A stretch of 64,000 nt of DNA from Bacillus fungorum (GTDB lineage: Bacteria; Bacillota; Bacilli; Bacillales; Bacillaceae_G): contig NZ_NWUW01000004.1 in NCBI RefSeq assembly GCF_002746455.1, forward strand, positions 248,001 to 312,000. Reading direction: 5' to 3'. A program made the translations under genes and the position numbers. Numbering within the stretch: position 1 is the first letter of the stretch; every line of letters starts with the position of its first letter. Below the pieces are notes generated by a model, which saw only the letters and a list, made by a program, of their open reading frames with translations, was not told the DNA's origin and made no database searches. Below are positions 44,164 through 52,864 of this stretch, one piece after another.

Positions 44164-44757
44164 GTGCCAACAGTTGGATTAAATACAACGAGTACAAACC
44201 ATATTCCATCACAAACACAGGCCAAAACAAAAGGGGCTTCTGCTGTTAATGGAACAGAGACGCAAGTTCAAAAATCAAATGAAACGAAATCAGAAACCGG
44301 TCAAATAATGTCTGGCATTATGGGAAAACAGGATTTCTTAAAATTATTTTTAGCAAGTCTGAAATATCAAGATCCATCCAATCCGATGGATATGAATCAA
44401 ATGATGAATCAAACGGCACAATTTTCGCTTATGGAACAAGTGGAAAATATGACAAAAGCTGTTGATTTATTGCGCCAAACAGTGTCTACAAACCCGCTTG
44501 ACGGAGGAATGAAATTTCTTGGTAAGTATATAAAAGGCGTGGATAGTGAAGGGAAACAGGTCACTGGTAAAGTTGATGTTGTTCGTCTTGCTGGAAATAA
44601 CGAAATACAGCTTGCCGTCGGTGACCATATCGTTTCACTAAATTATGTAGTAAATGTTTCTGATGAACCAATTAAAGATAAACCAGATACAGATAAACTA
44701 GACACAGCAAATCTAGAAGATGACAAAACAAAAAGCGGTTCAATTATAAATAAATAG
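44164..44757 (+). CDS. flgD: Flagellar hook scaffold protein FlgD
   Basis: 197 residues. MGKQDFLKLFLASLKYQDPSNPMDMNQMMNQTAQFSLMEQVENM is the FlgD signature (about 55-98). It caps the growing hook during FlgE assembly. It starts with GTG 44164 with TTGGAGGG upstream, directly after fliK. The C-terminal part is shorter than in enterics and ends in a charged low-complexity segment. Confidence 0.94.
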   Translation: MPTVGLNTTSTNHIPSQTQAKTKGASAVNGTETQVQKSNETKSETGQIMSGIMGKQDFLKLFLASLKYQDPSNPMDMNQMMNQTAQFSLMEQVENMTKAVDLLRQTVSTNPLDGGMKFLGKYIKGVDSEGKQVTGKVDVVRLAGNNEIQLAVGDHIVSLNYVVNVSDEPIKDKPDTDKLDTANLEDDKTKSGSIINK

Positions 44758-44773
44758 GGAGTGTACTTAAATT

Positions 44774-45991
44774 ATGATTAAAGCATTATATACAAGTATT
44801 ACAGGAATGAATGCAACGCAAAATGCATTAAGTGTTACGTCAAATAATATTGCAAACGCACAAACAGTTGGGTATAAGAAGCAAAAAGCTATTTTTGATG
44901 ATTTACTATATAATAATTCAGTAGGTTCAAGAGGAAATAATATGTATGCTGGTACGAATCCGAAAAGTATTGGTAACGGTGTAAAGCTGAGTGGAACGTC
45001 TACAGATTTTAATAACGGTTCTATTACATTGGATGGTGGGAAAACGAATGTAGCCATTGAAGGTAGTGGTTTTTTTGCTGTAGGTGATTTGAACGGTGGA
45101 AATGTTCAATACACACGTAAAGGAATGTTTGGTGTGTCTGATAACTATTATTTAACAAATTCAGAAGGACAGTATGTTTTAGCTTATCCTGGTAATCCAT
45201 CTACAGGTGAAGTAGACTTTAATCGTGCGCCAGGACCTATAAAAGTACCAATGGGGACGGCTGTTGGTGGAATTCAATCAACAAAAGGGGTTCTAAAGGG
45301 TAATCTTGATGCTGCAGAAAAAGGCGCAACTCAAGAACTTACAGTGTTTGACAGTGCAGGAAATGCATTAACTGTTCAATTTGCATTTACAAAAGATGCT
45401 GATCATAAGTATTCATATACAGTAAAAGTAAGAAATGATTCAAAAGGTGAAAAAGAATTTAAAGAAATTGATAAGGGAAATTTAGAATTTAATGAAGTTG
45501 GTCAAATGACAAGTGGTCAAACGAAAACATTCCAGTTTAATGGAAACCCTTCATTTACGCTTGATATGAGTCAAATCACGAATCATCCTACTAAAAATAC
45601 GTTAGCTCCTTCAGATATTGATGGACAAAAGGCAGCAATTGTTAAAGATTGTCAGATAACAGAAGGTGGCTATGTAACAGCAAAATATGATGATGGTAGC
45701 AGTAGAATCATCGGACAACTTGCTGTAGTCATGTATCCTAACGAAGGTGGACTGATGAAAGTAGGGAATGGTAACTATGTGGATACACCAGCAGCAGGTA
45801 ATCGTGTAATAGGGGTTTCAGGTCAAAATGGTGCGGGGACAATTCGTGCGGGTGCAACGGAAAGTTCAAATGTCGACTTATCTGTAGAGTTTGTTGATTT
45901 AATGTTATATCAACGCGGTTTCCAAGGAAATGCGAAAGTGATCAAAGTATCAGATGACGTATTAAATGAAGTTGTAAACTTAATCCGATAA
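44774..45991 (+). CDS. flgE: Flagellar hook protein FlgE
   Basis: 405 residues. ALYTSITGMNATQNALSVTSNNIANAQTVGYKKQKAIF at the N-terminus, the central VAIEGSGFFAVGD motif and the C-terminal SNVDLSVEFVDLMLYQRGFQGNAKVIKVSDDVLNEVVNLIR are classic FlgE. GGGAGTG precedes the ATG. Confidence 0.96.
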   Translation: MIKALYTSITGMNATQNALSVTSNNIANAQTVGYKKQKAIFDDLLYNNSVGSRGNNMYAGTNPKSIGNGVKLSGTSTDFNNGSITLDGGKTNVAIEGSGFFAVGDLNGGNVQYTRKGMFGVSDNYYLTNSEGQYVLAYPGNPSTGEVDFNRAPGPIKVPMGTAVGGIQSTKGVLKGNLDAAEKGATQELTVFDSAGNALTVQFAFTKDADHKYSYTVKVRNDSKGEKEFKEIDKGNLEFNEVGQMTSGQTKTFQFNGNPSFTLDMSQITNHPTKNTLAPSDIDGQKAAIVKDCQITEGGYVTAKYDDGSSRIIGQLAVVMYPNEGGLMKVGNGNYVDTPAAGNRVIGVSGQNGAGTIRAGATESSNVDLSVEFVDLMLYQRGFQGNAKVIKVSDDVLNEVVNLIR

Positions 45992-46040
45992 TTTGTACCG
46001 ATGAAAAATTGTGATCATCGTAGAAAGGGTTTTTATTCGT

Positions 46041-46376
46041 ATGACAAGACAAGAACGAATTTTACAATTGCCTTTTTTTCAAGATAAACAAGAGCTTGCC
46101 CAGCAAATTTTGCAATTAGAGCAAGAATCACATGTATATTTACCGGATCAATTTGTTATTAAGCAAGTGCCGCCTTATTCATTCGGTGAAAAGAAGGCAG
46201 CTATTGGTCGTATTTCTGAATTTTATTTTGTTAGTATTTCCAGCGGTAACACATGGAAATATCAAACATTTAAAGATGAAATGAAATGCCGTGAGTTTTT
46301 CATTATGCTTCCTGAAATTACAGATCAACAACTTGCTTTTTGGTTTAACAATATTGAACTATTAAAAGCGGCGTAG
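46041..46376 (+). CDS. Small protein of the hook operon, unknown
   Basis: A 111-residue soluble protein after flgE that I do not recognise. It mixes helix and beta (FGEKKAAIGRISEFYFVSISSGNTWKYQTFKDEMKCREFF). ATG 46041 has AGAAAGGG upstream; the open frame extends to 46011 without a site. Position suggests an accessory flagellar role. Confidence 0.7.
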   Translation: MTRQERILQLPFFQDKQELAQQILQLEQESHVYLPDQFVIKQVPPYSFGEKKAAIGRISEFYFVSISSGNTWKYQTFKDEMKCREFFIMLPEITDQQLAFWFNNIELLKAA

Positions 46377-46621
46377 TATATTCTTATCAAAATCTATAAT
46401 CAATAGTATATAAATACAAATTGAAAAAACGACATAAAACCTTTCTTTTTAGGCAGAAGATAGTATTTTCCTATGAATAGAAGTGGCCAAACACTATTCT
46501 TGTCCTATGTAAAACTAAAACAAAGAGAGAGAATGGGTACGAGGTTACTTTTTGTTCTGTAAAGCAGTGACTTATATGTTGAAAAATCAAAATGGATTTA
46601 TATAGAAGGAGAGAAGAAGAT

Positions 46622-47107
46622 ATGGCGCAAAATAAGTACCGCGTTACATTCATTTCACCTAGTGAAATCGAACAGCGCACTGTAATGGCAGCAAATAGTT
46701 TGCCAAATTTAATTCGAAAAGTAGAAAGTATTATCGCGGATCCAAATGGTTACTTTGTTAATGATAAAAAGAACAATTGTTATTTTAAAGTAATTAAAGA
46801 AAACGTAACATTTATTCAATATGAGCTGCTATTCTCTGATAAAGAGATTCATGTTGAAAAATTAAAGCATATCGCCCCCGCTATATTGCAGCAGTTATTT
46901 CAAAAGGTAAATGACCCAGAACTGTATGCACTTTCTCTTCTTGATGTAGATGAAGCGACAAAAGAATATGTTTTAGCACAAATGGATTCTAATCTGCGTA
47001 TTAAGGTGGAAACAGAGCTTGCAAAAACCTGGGAAGCACTTCCATCAGAGATTGCTGAGGCACAAGAAGTAGTACTCGAGGCACTTGCTTCATTTATAAA
47101 GGAATAA
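46622..47107 (+). CDS. Small protein with a FliG-N-like motif, unknown
   Basis: 161 residues. The N-terminal part (YRVTFISPSEIEQRTVMAANSLPNLIRKV) is unfamiliar. The C-terminal half, ALSLLDVDEATKEYVLAQMDSNLRIKVETELAKTWEALPSEIAEAQEVVLEAL, has the L-x-x-L-D ... L-x-x-M ... (E/Q)-x-x-I-A-x ... pattern seen in FliG N-terminal repeats. ATG 46622 with AGAAGGAGAG upstream is chosen. It may be a switch-associated adaptor, which is inference only. Confidence 0.7.
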   Translation: MAQNKYRVTFISPSEIEQRTVMAANSLPNLIRKVESIIADPNGYFVNDKKNNCYFKVIKENVTFIQYELLFSDKEIHVEKLKHIAPAILQQLFQKVNDPELYALSLLDVDEATKEYVLAQMDSNLRIKVETELAKTWEALPSEIAEAQEVVLEALASFIKE

Positions 47108-47120
47108 GGTTATATATACT

Positions 47121-47270
47121 TATCCCGCTATTTGTGGGCAGTAAGACTCCCACTTCAAAATTCGGCTGTAAAGCAAAGGAGTTGGGTGGGAGATCAACTG
47201 CCCGTAAAACCCTGATTGGTTCAATTAATAATCAGTGGGGGATGAATAAAGCCCCCACTGATTAAGGTTT
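47121..47270. repeat. bcr1-like dispersed repeat with nested hairpins
   Basis: About 150 nt with a strongly folded structure: gggcagt / actgccc (47136-47142 with 47197-47203) encloses ctcccac / gtgggag, then ctgatt / aatcag (around 47212 and 47230), then a 12-bp stem (47230-47241 with 47252-47263). From memory this matches the small structured repeats (bcr1-type) scattered in B. cereus-group genomes. The aatcag strand can pair with either side. Confidence 0.75.
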
Positions 47271-47376
47271 CACTTTATCTATTTGTATGTTAATCTCATT
47301 CAAATAGGTGGTCTTTATGCCTATTAAAATTTAATAAATATATATATGGAATTATCGGAAAGGGAGCGACACCTAT

Positions 47377-48285
47377 ATGTCACAAGCGCAAAGTATTTTA
47401 TTAGAAAGTGGAACAAATGAATTAGAAATCGTCACATATACTGTTGGTGAAAACCTATTTAGTATTAATGTAATGAAAGTGCGTGAAATTATTAATCCAT
47501 TTCCTGTTACAACTGTGCCAGAAGCACATCATGCGGTTGAAGGTGTTGTACAAGTGCGTGGAGAAATTTTACCAGTTATTAATCTCGCAACGGCGTTGAA
47601 TTTAAAATCATCTAAGCCGCTGGATCAAACGAAATTTATTATCTCAGAATTAAATCAAATGAAAGTCATTTTCCGTGTGGATGAAGTACACCGTATTCAG
47701 CGAATTTCTTGGGAGCAAATCGATGAGCCAGGTTCATTATCTATGGGATTGGAAGAAACAACATCAGGTATCGTGAAGTTAGATGGACAAATTATTTTAT
47801 TATTAGACTATGAAAGAATTGTTTTTGAGATTAGTAATATAGGTTATGAAACACAAAAATTAGCAGGATTAGATCAAAAAATAGATCGATCTGAAAAGAT
47901 TATATATATTGCTGAAGATTCTGCAATGCTACGTCAAATATTAGAAGAAACATTAACAACAGCTGGTTATAAAAAAATGCAATTCTTTAGTAATGGTGCA
48001 GAAGCATTAGCACAAATTGAAAAACTAGCAAAAGAACAAGGTGAAAATATGTTCCGACATATTCAGCTACTGATTACAGATATTGAAATGCCGAAAATGG
48101 ATGGTCATCATTTAACAAAGGTAATTAAAGAGCATGAAATTATAAATAAACTACCAGTTATTATCTTCTCTTCTTTAATTACAAATGAACTATATCATAA
48201 AGGTGAATCTGTGGGAGCAAATGCTCAAGTAAGTAAACCAGATATTGAAGAATTAATTGGCCTTGTTGATAAACTCGTTTTATAA
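47377..48285 (+). CDS. cheV: Chemotaxis coupling/response protein CheV
   Basis: 302 residues: an N-terminal CheW-like domain (about 12-155, with VRGEILPVINLATALN) and a C-terminal receiver domain (about 170-300; acidic cluster in IAEDSAMLRQ, phospho-Asp in LLITDIEMPKMDG, Lys in QVSKPD). It couples CheA to receptors and supports adaptation. As no cheW is present here, it may be the main coupling protein of this cluster. GAAAGGGAGCGAC precedes the ATG. Confidence 0.94.
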   Translation: MSQAQSILLESGTNELEIVTYTVGENLFSINVMKVREIINPFPVTTVPEAHHAVEGVVQVRGEILPVINLATALNLKSSKPLDQTKFIISELNQMKVIFRVDEVHRIQRISWEQIDEPGSLSMGLEETTSGIVKLDGQIILLLDYERIVFEISNIGYETQKLAGLDQKIDRSEKIIYIAEDSAMLRQILEETLTTAGYKKMQFFSNGAEALAQIEKLAKEQGENMFRHIQLLITDIEMPKMDGHHLTKVIKEHEIINKLPVIIFSSLITNELYHKGESVGANAQVSKPDIEELIGLVDKLVL

Positions 48286-48611
48286 AATATTTTTTATTAG
48301 AGAGGGATTTCTCTCCTTTTGATATGTATTCCCCCACCTCATTTCCCTTTGGAGTTTGAGGTGGGGGTCTTACTGTTTGTTAATGTGTGATAAAGTAAAA
48401 ATTATTTTTGAGTTTAAAAGAATAATCGACTGAAAATTTAACCGTATGGTATATTTTTGTTTTATTTTAATAGTTTTCATCATTTTTATACATTTTTATA
48501 TGTTAATTATTTGACAGATAATTTAGAACTGTTATAATATGGATATGAAAAAATTCTATTTTTTTAGAAAGACATGGGAGTAATATGAGAATTGTGAAAG
48601 GATGAGGAAAA
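48286..48611. other. Intergenic cheV-mogR
   Basis: 325 nt without a gene. It contains a small hairpin with T's (48299-48320) and a strong 11-bp hairpin (48331-48341 with 48357-48367) next to cagtaaga on the minus strand, a fragment of the repeat at 47121. The rest is AT-rich DNA with a TATAAT-like motif (tataatat, about 48534) about 70 nt before mogR. Confidence 0.6.
48299..48375 (+). terminator. Terminator(s) after cheV, including partial inverted repeat copy
   Basis: A first small stem (gagag / ctctc) is followed by T4. A second stem (cccccacctca / tgaggtggggg) is followed by tcttactg, which read on the minus strand is cagtaaga-ccccca, as in the bcr1-like element. Confidence 0.6.
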
Positions 48612-49571
48612 GTGGCACAGGTTATGTATCACCATATAGCAATTAATGTATTGAGTCTTTTACAAAACATGTCAAAAAATAAAAAAAATGATATAAAACT
48701 AGAAGCGGAATTTCAAAAAATAGAGAAGCAATTCCGAATTGGGTATGAAGAGTTACTTGAACTATATAATAAAATGGTATTGTTTCAAATGGACATTGAA
48801 ACAATGGGGGGCATATTTGCATATGAGAAATCAACTATTACATGGTTAAAATCAGAACTAGAGCTTTTATATGCTGTTTATCAATTTTGTCAGCGTCACG
48901 GCTTAAACATTGCTAACATTTCAAAGTATGTGAGTAAAAAAGAACTGCAACTTTTTCAAAAAACGGAGAGTCAATTACAAAACACGTATTATAAATTAAA
49001 AAAAGAAGAAATACCATTTGCGGATATTAAGAAACAAAAACCAGGGCGAAAACGGAAATATGCACCTGTAAAAGAAACTAGCAAAGGGCAAAAGCAAGTA
49101 CAAAGTCGAAGAATAAGTAAAGCGGTTTCAAATGAAGAAGTAGAAAACAATCTCGTGACAGTTTTATCAGGTATCGTGGGTAACTTTGAAACAATTAGCG
49201 AGTATAGTGAAAAAAAAGAACGTGAACTGCATCGATTTATGGAAGGAATCTATAAGCTTTCTAGCATGGCCGCAGAGCACGTGAAAGAAGAATGCGAAAC
49301 CAATAATTTAGAAGGTGAATTAAAGTCCCTACGAGCTGAAAATGAACGACTACAGCGTGAAAAACAAGAGCTTTTCACAGATGTTAAAGAAATGACGCAT
49401 CATCTTATTCATTTCATTACAAGCTCTGACATTGATCAAATTCGTACATTACCTTATTTTGTGAATATGTGTAAACAAGACTTGCATAAACTAGGATTAT
49501 ATAATGCACAAGACGGCAAAATGAAAATTATGGTCGATCGCAGTGGACAAGTAATGACAGTAACGCAATAA
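48612..49571 (+). CDS. mogR: MogR motility gene repressor
   Basis: 319 residues, homologous to the Listeria motility repressor MogR (306 aa). The DNA-binding region shows STITWLKSELELLYAVYQ and the highly conserved SQLQNTYYKLKKEEIPFADIKKQKPGRKRK (about 116-145). A coiled coil (about 235-265) and a C-terminal SDIDQIRTLPYF follow. In Listeria it represses flagellar genes by binding TTTT-N5-AAAA. It starts at GTG 48612 (or ATG 48624). It lies at the end of the motility cluster, next to the flagellin genes. Confidence 0.93.
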   Translation: MAQVMYHHIAINVLSLLQNMSKNKKNDIKLEAEFQKIEKQFRIGYEELLELYNKMVLFQMDIETMGGIFAYEKSTITWLKSELELLYAVYQFCQRHGLNIANISKYVSKKELQLFQKTESQLQNTYYKLKKEEIPFADIKKQKPGRKRKYAPVKETSKGQKQVQSRRISKAVSNEEVENNLVTVLSGIVGNFETISEYSEKKERELHRFMEGIYKLSSMAAEHVKEECETNNLEGELKSLRAENERLQREKQELFTDVKEMTHHLIHFITSSDIDQIRTLPYFVNMCKQDLHKLGLYNAQDGKMKIMVDRSGQVMTVTQ

Positions 49572-49666
49572 AAATTGGGTACAAAATAAAAGGGAGGTAC
49601 ATAGCTGATATGTATTTCCCTTTTGTTTTGTATGGAATCGTTCTAATAGAGTAATACAGCATATAG

Positions 49667-50476
49667 TTATGACTGCAATAACTTTAATATCATTTGCGGA
49701 ATTTGATTTGCCTGTGAAATCATACTTAAAGCAACTTCTGTTAATAGTTTATATTTCACAAATCCGCTCATTTCTTGTGCCATATCAGCATCTTCCATTC
49801 GGGATGCTGCATCCGTCAGTGAAATACTTTGACTGTTCAGATTTTCAATGTTAAATTGCAGACGGTTAATCATTGATCCAAGATCGGCGCGGTGAAGTGA
49901 TACACTTTGCAGAGCAACTTCGATTTTTGCAATAGCCGCTTCCGCTTCTTGTTTTGTTGAAATCTTGATGTCGTTTCGTTTAGGAGGAAGAAAAATATTG
50001 TTTTCTTTTATAGATATATCTATTGTATGGCCAAGATCATTAAGTGAAATGTTACGACTTTGTCCATCAAATACGGACAGATCATTAAACGCTGTCGTTT
50101 CACCAATGTAACCAATTTGTTTTACTAGTTGTTGAAACTCTTTATCTAGTAAATTGCGGTTCTCATTTGAGTTTGTTCCATTTGCAGATTGAACAGCTAA
50201 ATTACGCATATGTATTAAAATGTTGGTAACGGTTTGTAGAGCCGCTTCCGCTGTTTGAAGCATAGAAATGGCGTCTTCATTATTACGTATAGAAACACGC
50301 ATTCCCCGTACTCTTGCATGCATTCGTGTAACAATTGCAATATTTGCTGGATTATCAGAAGCGTTGTTTAGTTTCTTGCCTGTGGATAAATGTTCCATCG
50401 CTGTATTCATTTGTCTTTCATTTATATGTAATGATTGTAGCGCTTTCATACTAAGAATATTAGTACTGATTCGCAT
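49667..50476 (-). CDS. Divergent flagellin
   Basis: A 269-residue flagellin with conserved ends and a short middle: MRISTNILSMKALQSLHINERQMNTAMEHLSTGKKLNNASDNPANIAIVTRM at the N-terminus and AASRMEDADMAQEMSGFVKYKLLTEVALSMISQANQIPQMILKLLQS at the C-terminus. Usual invariant stretches are altered (AGLAIA is ANIAIV; EMTKF is GFVKYKL; QTP is QIP). It may be a minor filament component or a variant with a different role from the 62828-63646 gene. AGGAGGTGCAC precedes the ATG. Confidence 0.94.
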   Translation of the reverse strand: MRISTNILSMKALQSLHINERQMNTAMEHLSTGKKLNNASDNPANIAIVTRMHARVRGMRVSIRNNEDAISMLQTAEAALQTVTNILIHMRNLAVQSANGTNSNENRNLLDKEFQQLVKQIGYIGETTAFNDLSVFDGQSRNISLNDLGHTIDISIKENNIFLPPKRNDIKISTKQEAEAAIAKIEVALQSVSLHRADLGSMINRLQFNIENLNSQSISLTDAASRMEDADMAQEMSGFVKYKLLTEVALSMISQANQIPQMILKLLQS

Positions 50477-50815
50477 GTTTAGTGCACCTCCTAAAAAGAA
50501 TATTATATTATTTAGTATAAGTAATTTTCGGTAATATTAGAATGCTTTATTGCAAATTTCCGGAATTTTATAATAAACTTTCAGCTTTTCAGAGTAAAAA
50601 ATAGCATTATAATGGATTTTACTTGAGTAATTCAAGCAGTGGTATTCTGTACTTTTAAAATATTATTGAGGAGATCTATAACAGTAACCATGCAAATACT
50701 TTGCTATTTCCGTAATAAATGTAATTATTTTTTAAAAAAACATAAAAAATAATATTAAATATAATATAATGATAATAGGATTATAAATTATGACAACAAA
50801 AGGAGTACAATTGTT
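50477..50815. other. Divergent promoter region, flagellin / glycosyltransferase
   Basis: 339 nt. For the flagellin (minus strand) a weak -35 TTCTAA (50542-50537) and -10 TATACT (50519-50514) flank a cggtaatat motif (50529-50537). For the plus strand see the promoter at 50586-50613. No small gene is evident. Confidence 0.55.
50586..50613 (+). promoter_or_regulatory. Possible promoter of the TPR glycosyltransferase
   Basis: TTTTCA (50586-50591), a 16-nt spacer and TATAAT (50608-50613). The -35 region overlaps TTTT-N6-AAAA, one base longer than the MogR box. Confidence 0.5.
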
Positions 50816-52699
50816 ATGAAGCCTTATTTATCAGCATGTTTAATCGTAAAAAATGAAGAAGATATGTTACGAAGATGTTTAGAATCATTAAAGGGTGGAG
50901 TGGATGAAATCGTCATAGTTGACACAGGCTCTACGGATAAAACAAAGGAAATTGCGAAAGAGTTTACAGATAAAGTTTATGATTTTGAATGGACAAATGA
51001 TTTTGCGGAAGCACGTAATTTCGCAGGCTCTCATGCAACAGGAGAGTGGATTTTAGCACTTGATGCAGATGAATGTGTGGACCTAGAGAATGTTGCTGCA
51101 GCAATAGAAGAAATTAAATCTCATAATAATAAATTCGATACATATACAATAGACATTATAAATTTTGTAGGTGAACGTGGGGAAAGGTCTGTCATTAATA
51201 AAATGGCAAGAATTTATAAAAATGACGGTACTGTTCATTTTGAAGGGGCGATCCATGAACAAATTGTAAGCTTAAAGAATCAGCGAAATTTAGCTGAATC
51301 GTTGTTAAAGGTTTACCATTATGGATATTTGTCAAATGTAGTGGAAAAGAAAAATAAACGAACAAGAAATATGAATATTATAAAAAAAATGTTACAATCT
51401 GAAAAAGAAAATGGCTTTACTTACTTTAATTATGGACAAGAGCTTAGAGCTTTAGGGAAAACAGAAGAAGCGCTAAATGCATTTATATCAGCTTATAAGT
51501 ATAAAGGAGATATTTATAAGGAGTGGGTAGGAATATGTCTATTCTTCATTATTGAAAGTTTAGTAGAATTAAAGCGTTATGACAAAGCTTTAGTAATTAT
51601 TAAAGATGCTGAGAAAGTTTTACCTACTGCACCAGATTTTCCATTTTGGAAAGCTGAAATTTATTTTAGGCAAAAACGTTTTGATGATGCTAGGGAAGTA
51701 TATACCAATATTGTAATGGAGCGTCAGACATATAAAGATATTGTTTACTTGGTTGAATCACAGGCACTGTTACCATATTTACGACTTGGTGAAATATATA
51801 AGTATGAAAGACTGGATCAAAAAGCTTTACAATATTATGTTGAGGCATTAAATGAAAATAGTTCATCGCTTGAAGCTATTGCTAATGTTATTAAAATATT
51901 AAGCAACTATCATACACCAAAAGAAGTATATGAGTTTTTAAATAGTCGATGTATTATAAAAGCAGATGATATTCGTATTGAAATATTAAAGTTGATATTA
52001 GATTTAGGGTTAGGTGAATTAGCATTACTACTTACAAATGATTTTACAACTCAAGAACAATTGATGGTTTCTACGTTGCAGTTAAAAGCAAAAATGATTT
52101 TAGGACAAGAGTTATTACAATTTACAACAGAAGAATTGATGTATGGTGTAAAAACTGAAGTGATTGATGTAGCTGATCTTGCTGTCTTATATGAAGTAAC
52201 AAACGATGCACGTGTTCAAAATGTGTTCGAAAATTCTAAATTCAAACATGTGTTTTATAGTATATTTAATGAGAAAAAACAAGGAAAAAAGATGAAACAA
52301 GTAGAATACTTGCCAATTTTAGATAAAGCGTTACGTTTTCAAAAACCTGAGTTTGCGGAACGGTTAATTTCTTATATAAATATATTCCCGAAACAAGTGT
52401 ATGCTAAAGTTGCCGATTTGTTTTATGAAAATGGATATGAAGAAATCGCTTTGGAATTTTATGAATTAGCAGACGAAAACCATGTGACAAAGCAAGGGTA
52501 TGTGAATATTATTGAATATTTATTGGCGCAAGGGAATGGAGAAGAAGCACATCGTATTGCTCTAGAGGCACTGAAGAAATTCAAGAAAGATTTTAGGTTT
52601 TATAAGTATGCGATTGAACTTGGACAAACGGAACAAAGATCAATTGTTACAAAATCTCTTCAGGAATTTCCAGATAGCAATTGGTTAAAGTTAAAGTAG
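50816..52699 (+). CDS. GT2 glycosyltransferase with TPR repeats
   Basis: 627 residues. An N-terminal GT-A domain (LSACLIVKNEEDMLRRCLESLKGGVDEIVIVDTGSTDKTKEIA; metal-binding LDADE; VHFEGAIHEQI) occupies about 1-230, followed by about 400 residues of TPR-like helical repeats. Enzymes of this shape often glycosylate proteins or surface polymers. Located between two flagellin genes, it is a good candidate flagellin glycosyltransferase. AAAGGAGTACAATT precedes the ATG. Confidence 0.9.
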   Translation: MKPYLSACLIVKNEEDMLRRCLESLKGGVDEIVIVDTGSTDKTKEIAKEFTDKVYDFEWTNDFAEARNFAGSHATGEWILALDADECVDLENVAAAIEEIKSHNNKFDTYTIDIINFVGERGERSVINKMARIYKNDGTVHFEGAIHEQIVSLKNQRNLAESLLKVYHYGYLSNVVEKKNKRTRNMNIIKKMLQSEKENGFTYFNYGQELRALGKTEEALNAFISAYKYKGDIYKEWVGICLFFIIESLVELKRYDKALVIIKDAEKVLPTAPDFPFWKAEIYFRQKRFDDAREVYTNIVMERQTYKDIVYLVESQALLPYLRLGEIYKYERLDQKALQYYVEALNENSSSLEAIANVIKILSNYHTPKEVYEFLNSRCIIKADDIRIEILKLILDLGLGELALLLTNDFTTQEQLMVSTLQLKAKMILGQELLQFTTEELMYGVKTEVIDVADLAVLYEVTNDARVQNVFENSKFKHVFYSIFNEKKQGKKMKQVEYLPILDKALRFQKPEFAERLISYINIFPKQVYAKVADLFYENGYEEIALEFYELADENHVTKQGYVNIIEYLLAQGNGEEAHRIALEALKKFKKDFRFYKYAIELGQTEQRSIVTKSLQEFPDSNWLKLK

Positions 52700-52723
52700 A
52701 TAGAATATTTTTAGAGAATATTA

Positions 52724-52755
52724 TTAAATTCCTCTTCCATTGAAGGGGAATTTAA
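52724..52755 (+). terminator. Hairpin after GT2-TPR gene
   Basis: A 14-bp stem with one wobble (52724-52737 with 52742-52755) and a 4-nt loop. The T run is poor, so termination may be weak. Confidence 0.55.
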
Positions 52756-52810
52756 TATGTTTACTTAGTATAATTAAAAAATCAAGTAAGGTAATATTTT
52801 AGTTAGTAAA

Positions 52811-52860
52811 TAAGAAAGAACAAGGGTATCCTAAACGGAGTATATCCTTGTTCTTTCTTA
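52811..52860. terminator. Terminator of the minus-strand glycan operon
   Basis: A 15-bp perfect stem (taagaaagaacaagg / ccttgttctttctta) with a 20-nt loop sits at the end of the FkbM gene. Confidence 0.75.
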
Positions 52861-52864
52861 TATA

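Noticed and set aside
52700..52864. Extra small gene between the GT2-TPR and FkbM genes
   Set aside because: Only two hairpins are present, with no start or site for a protein.
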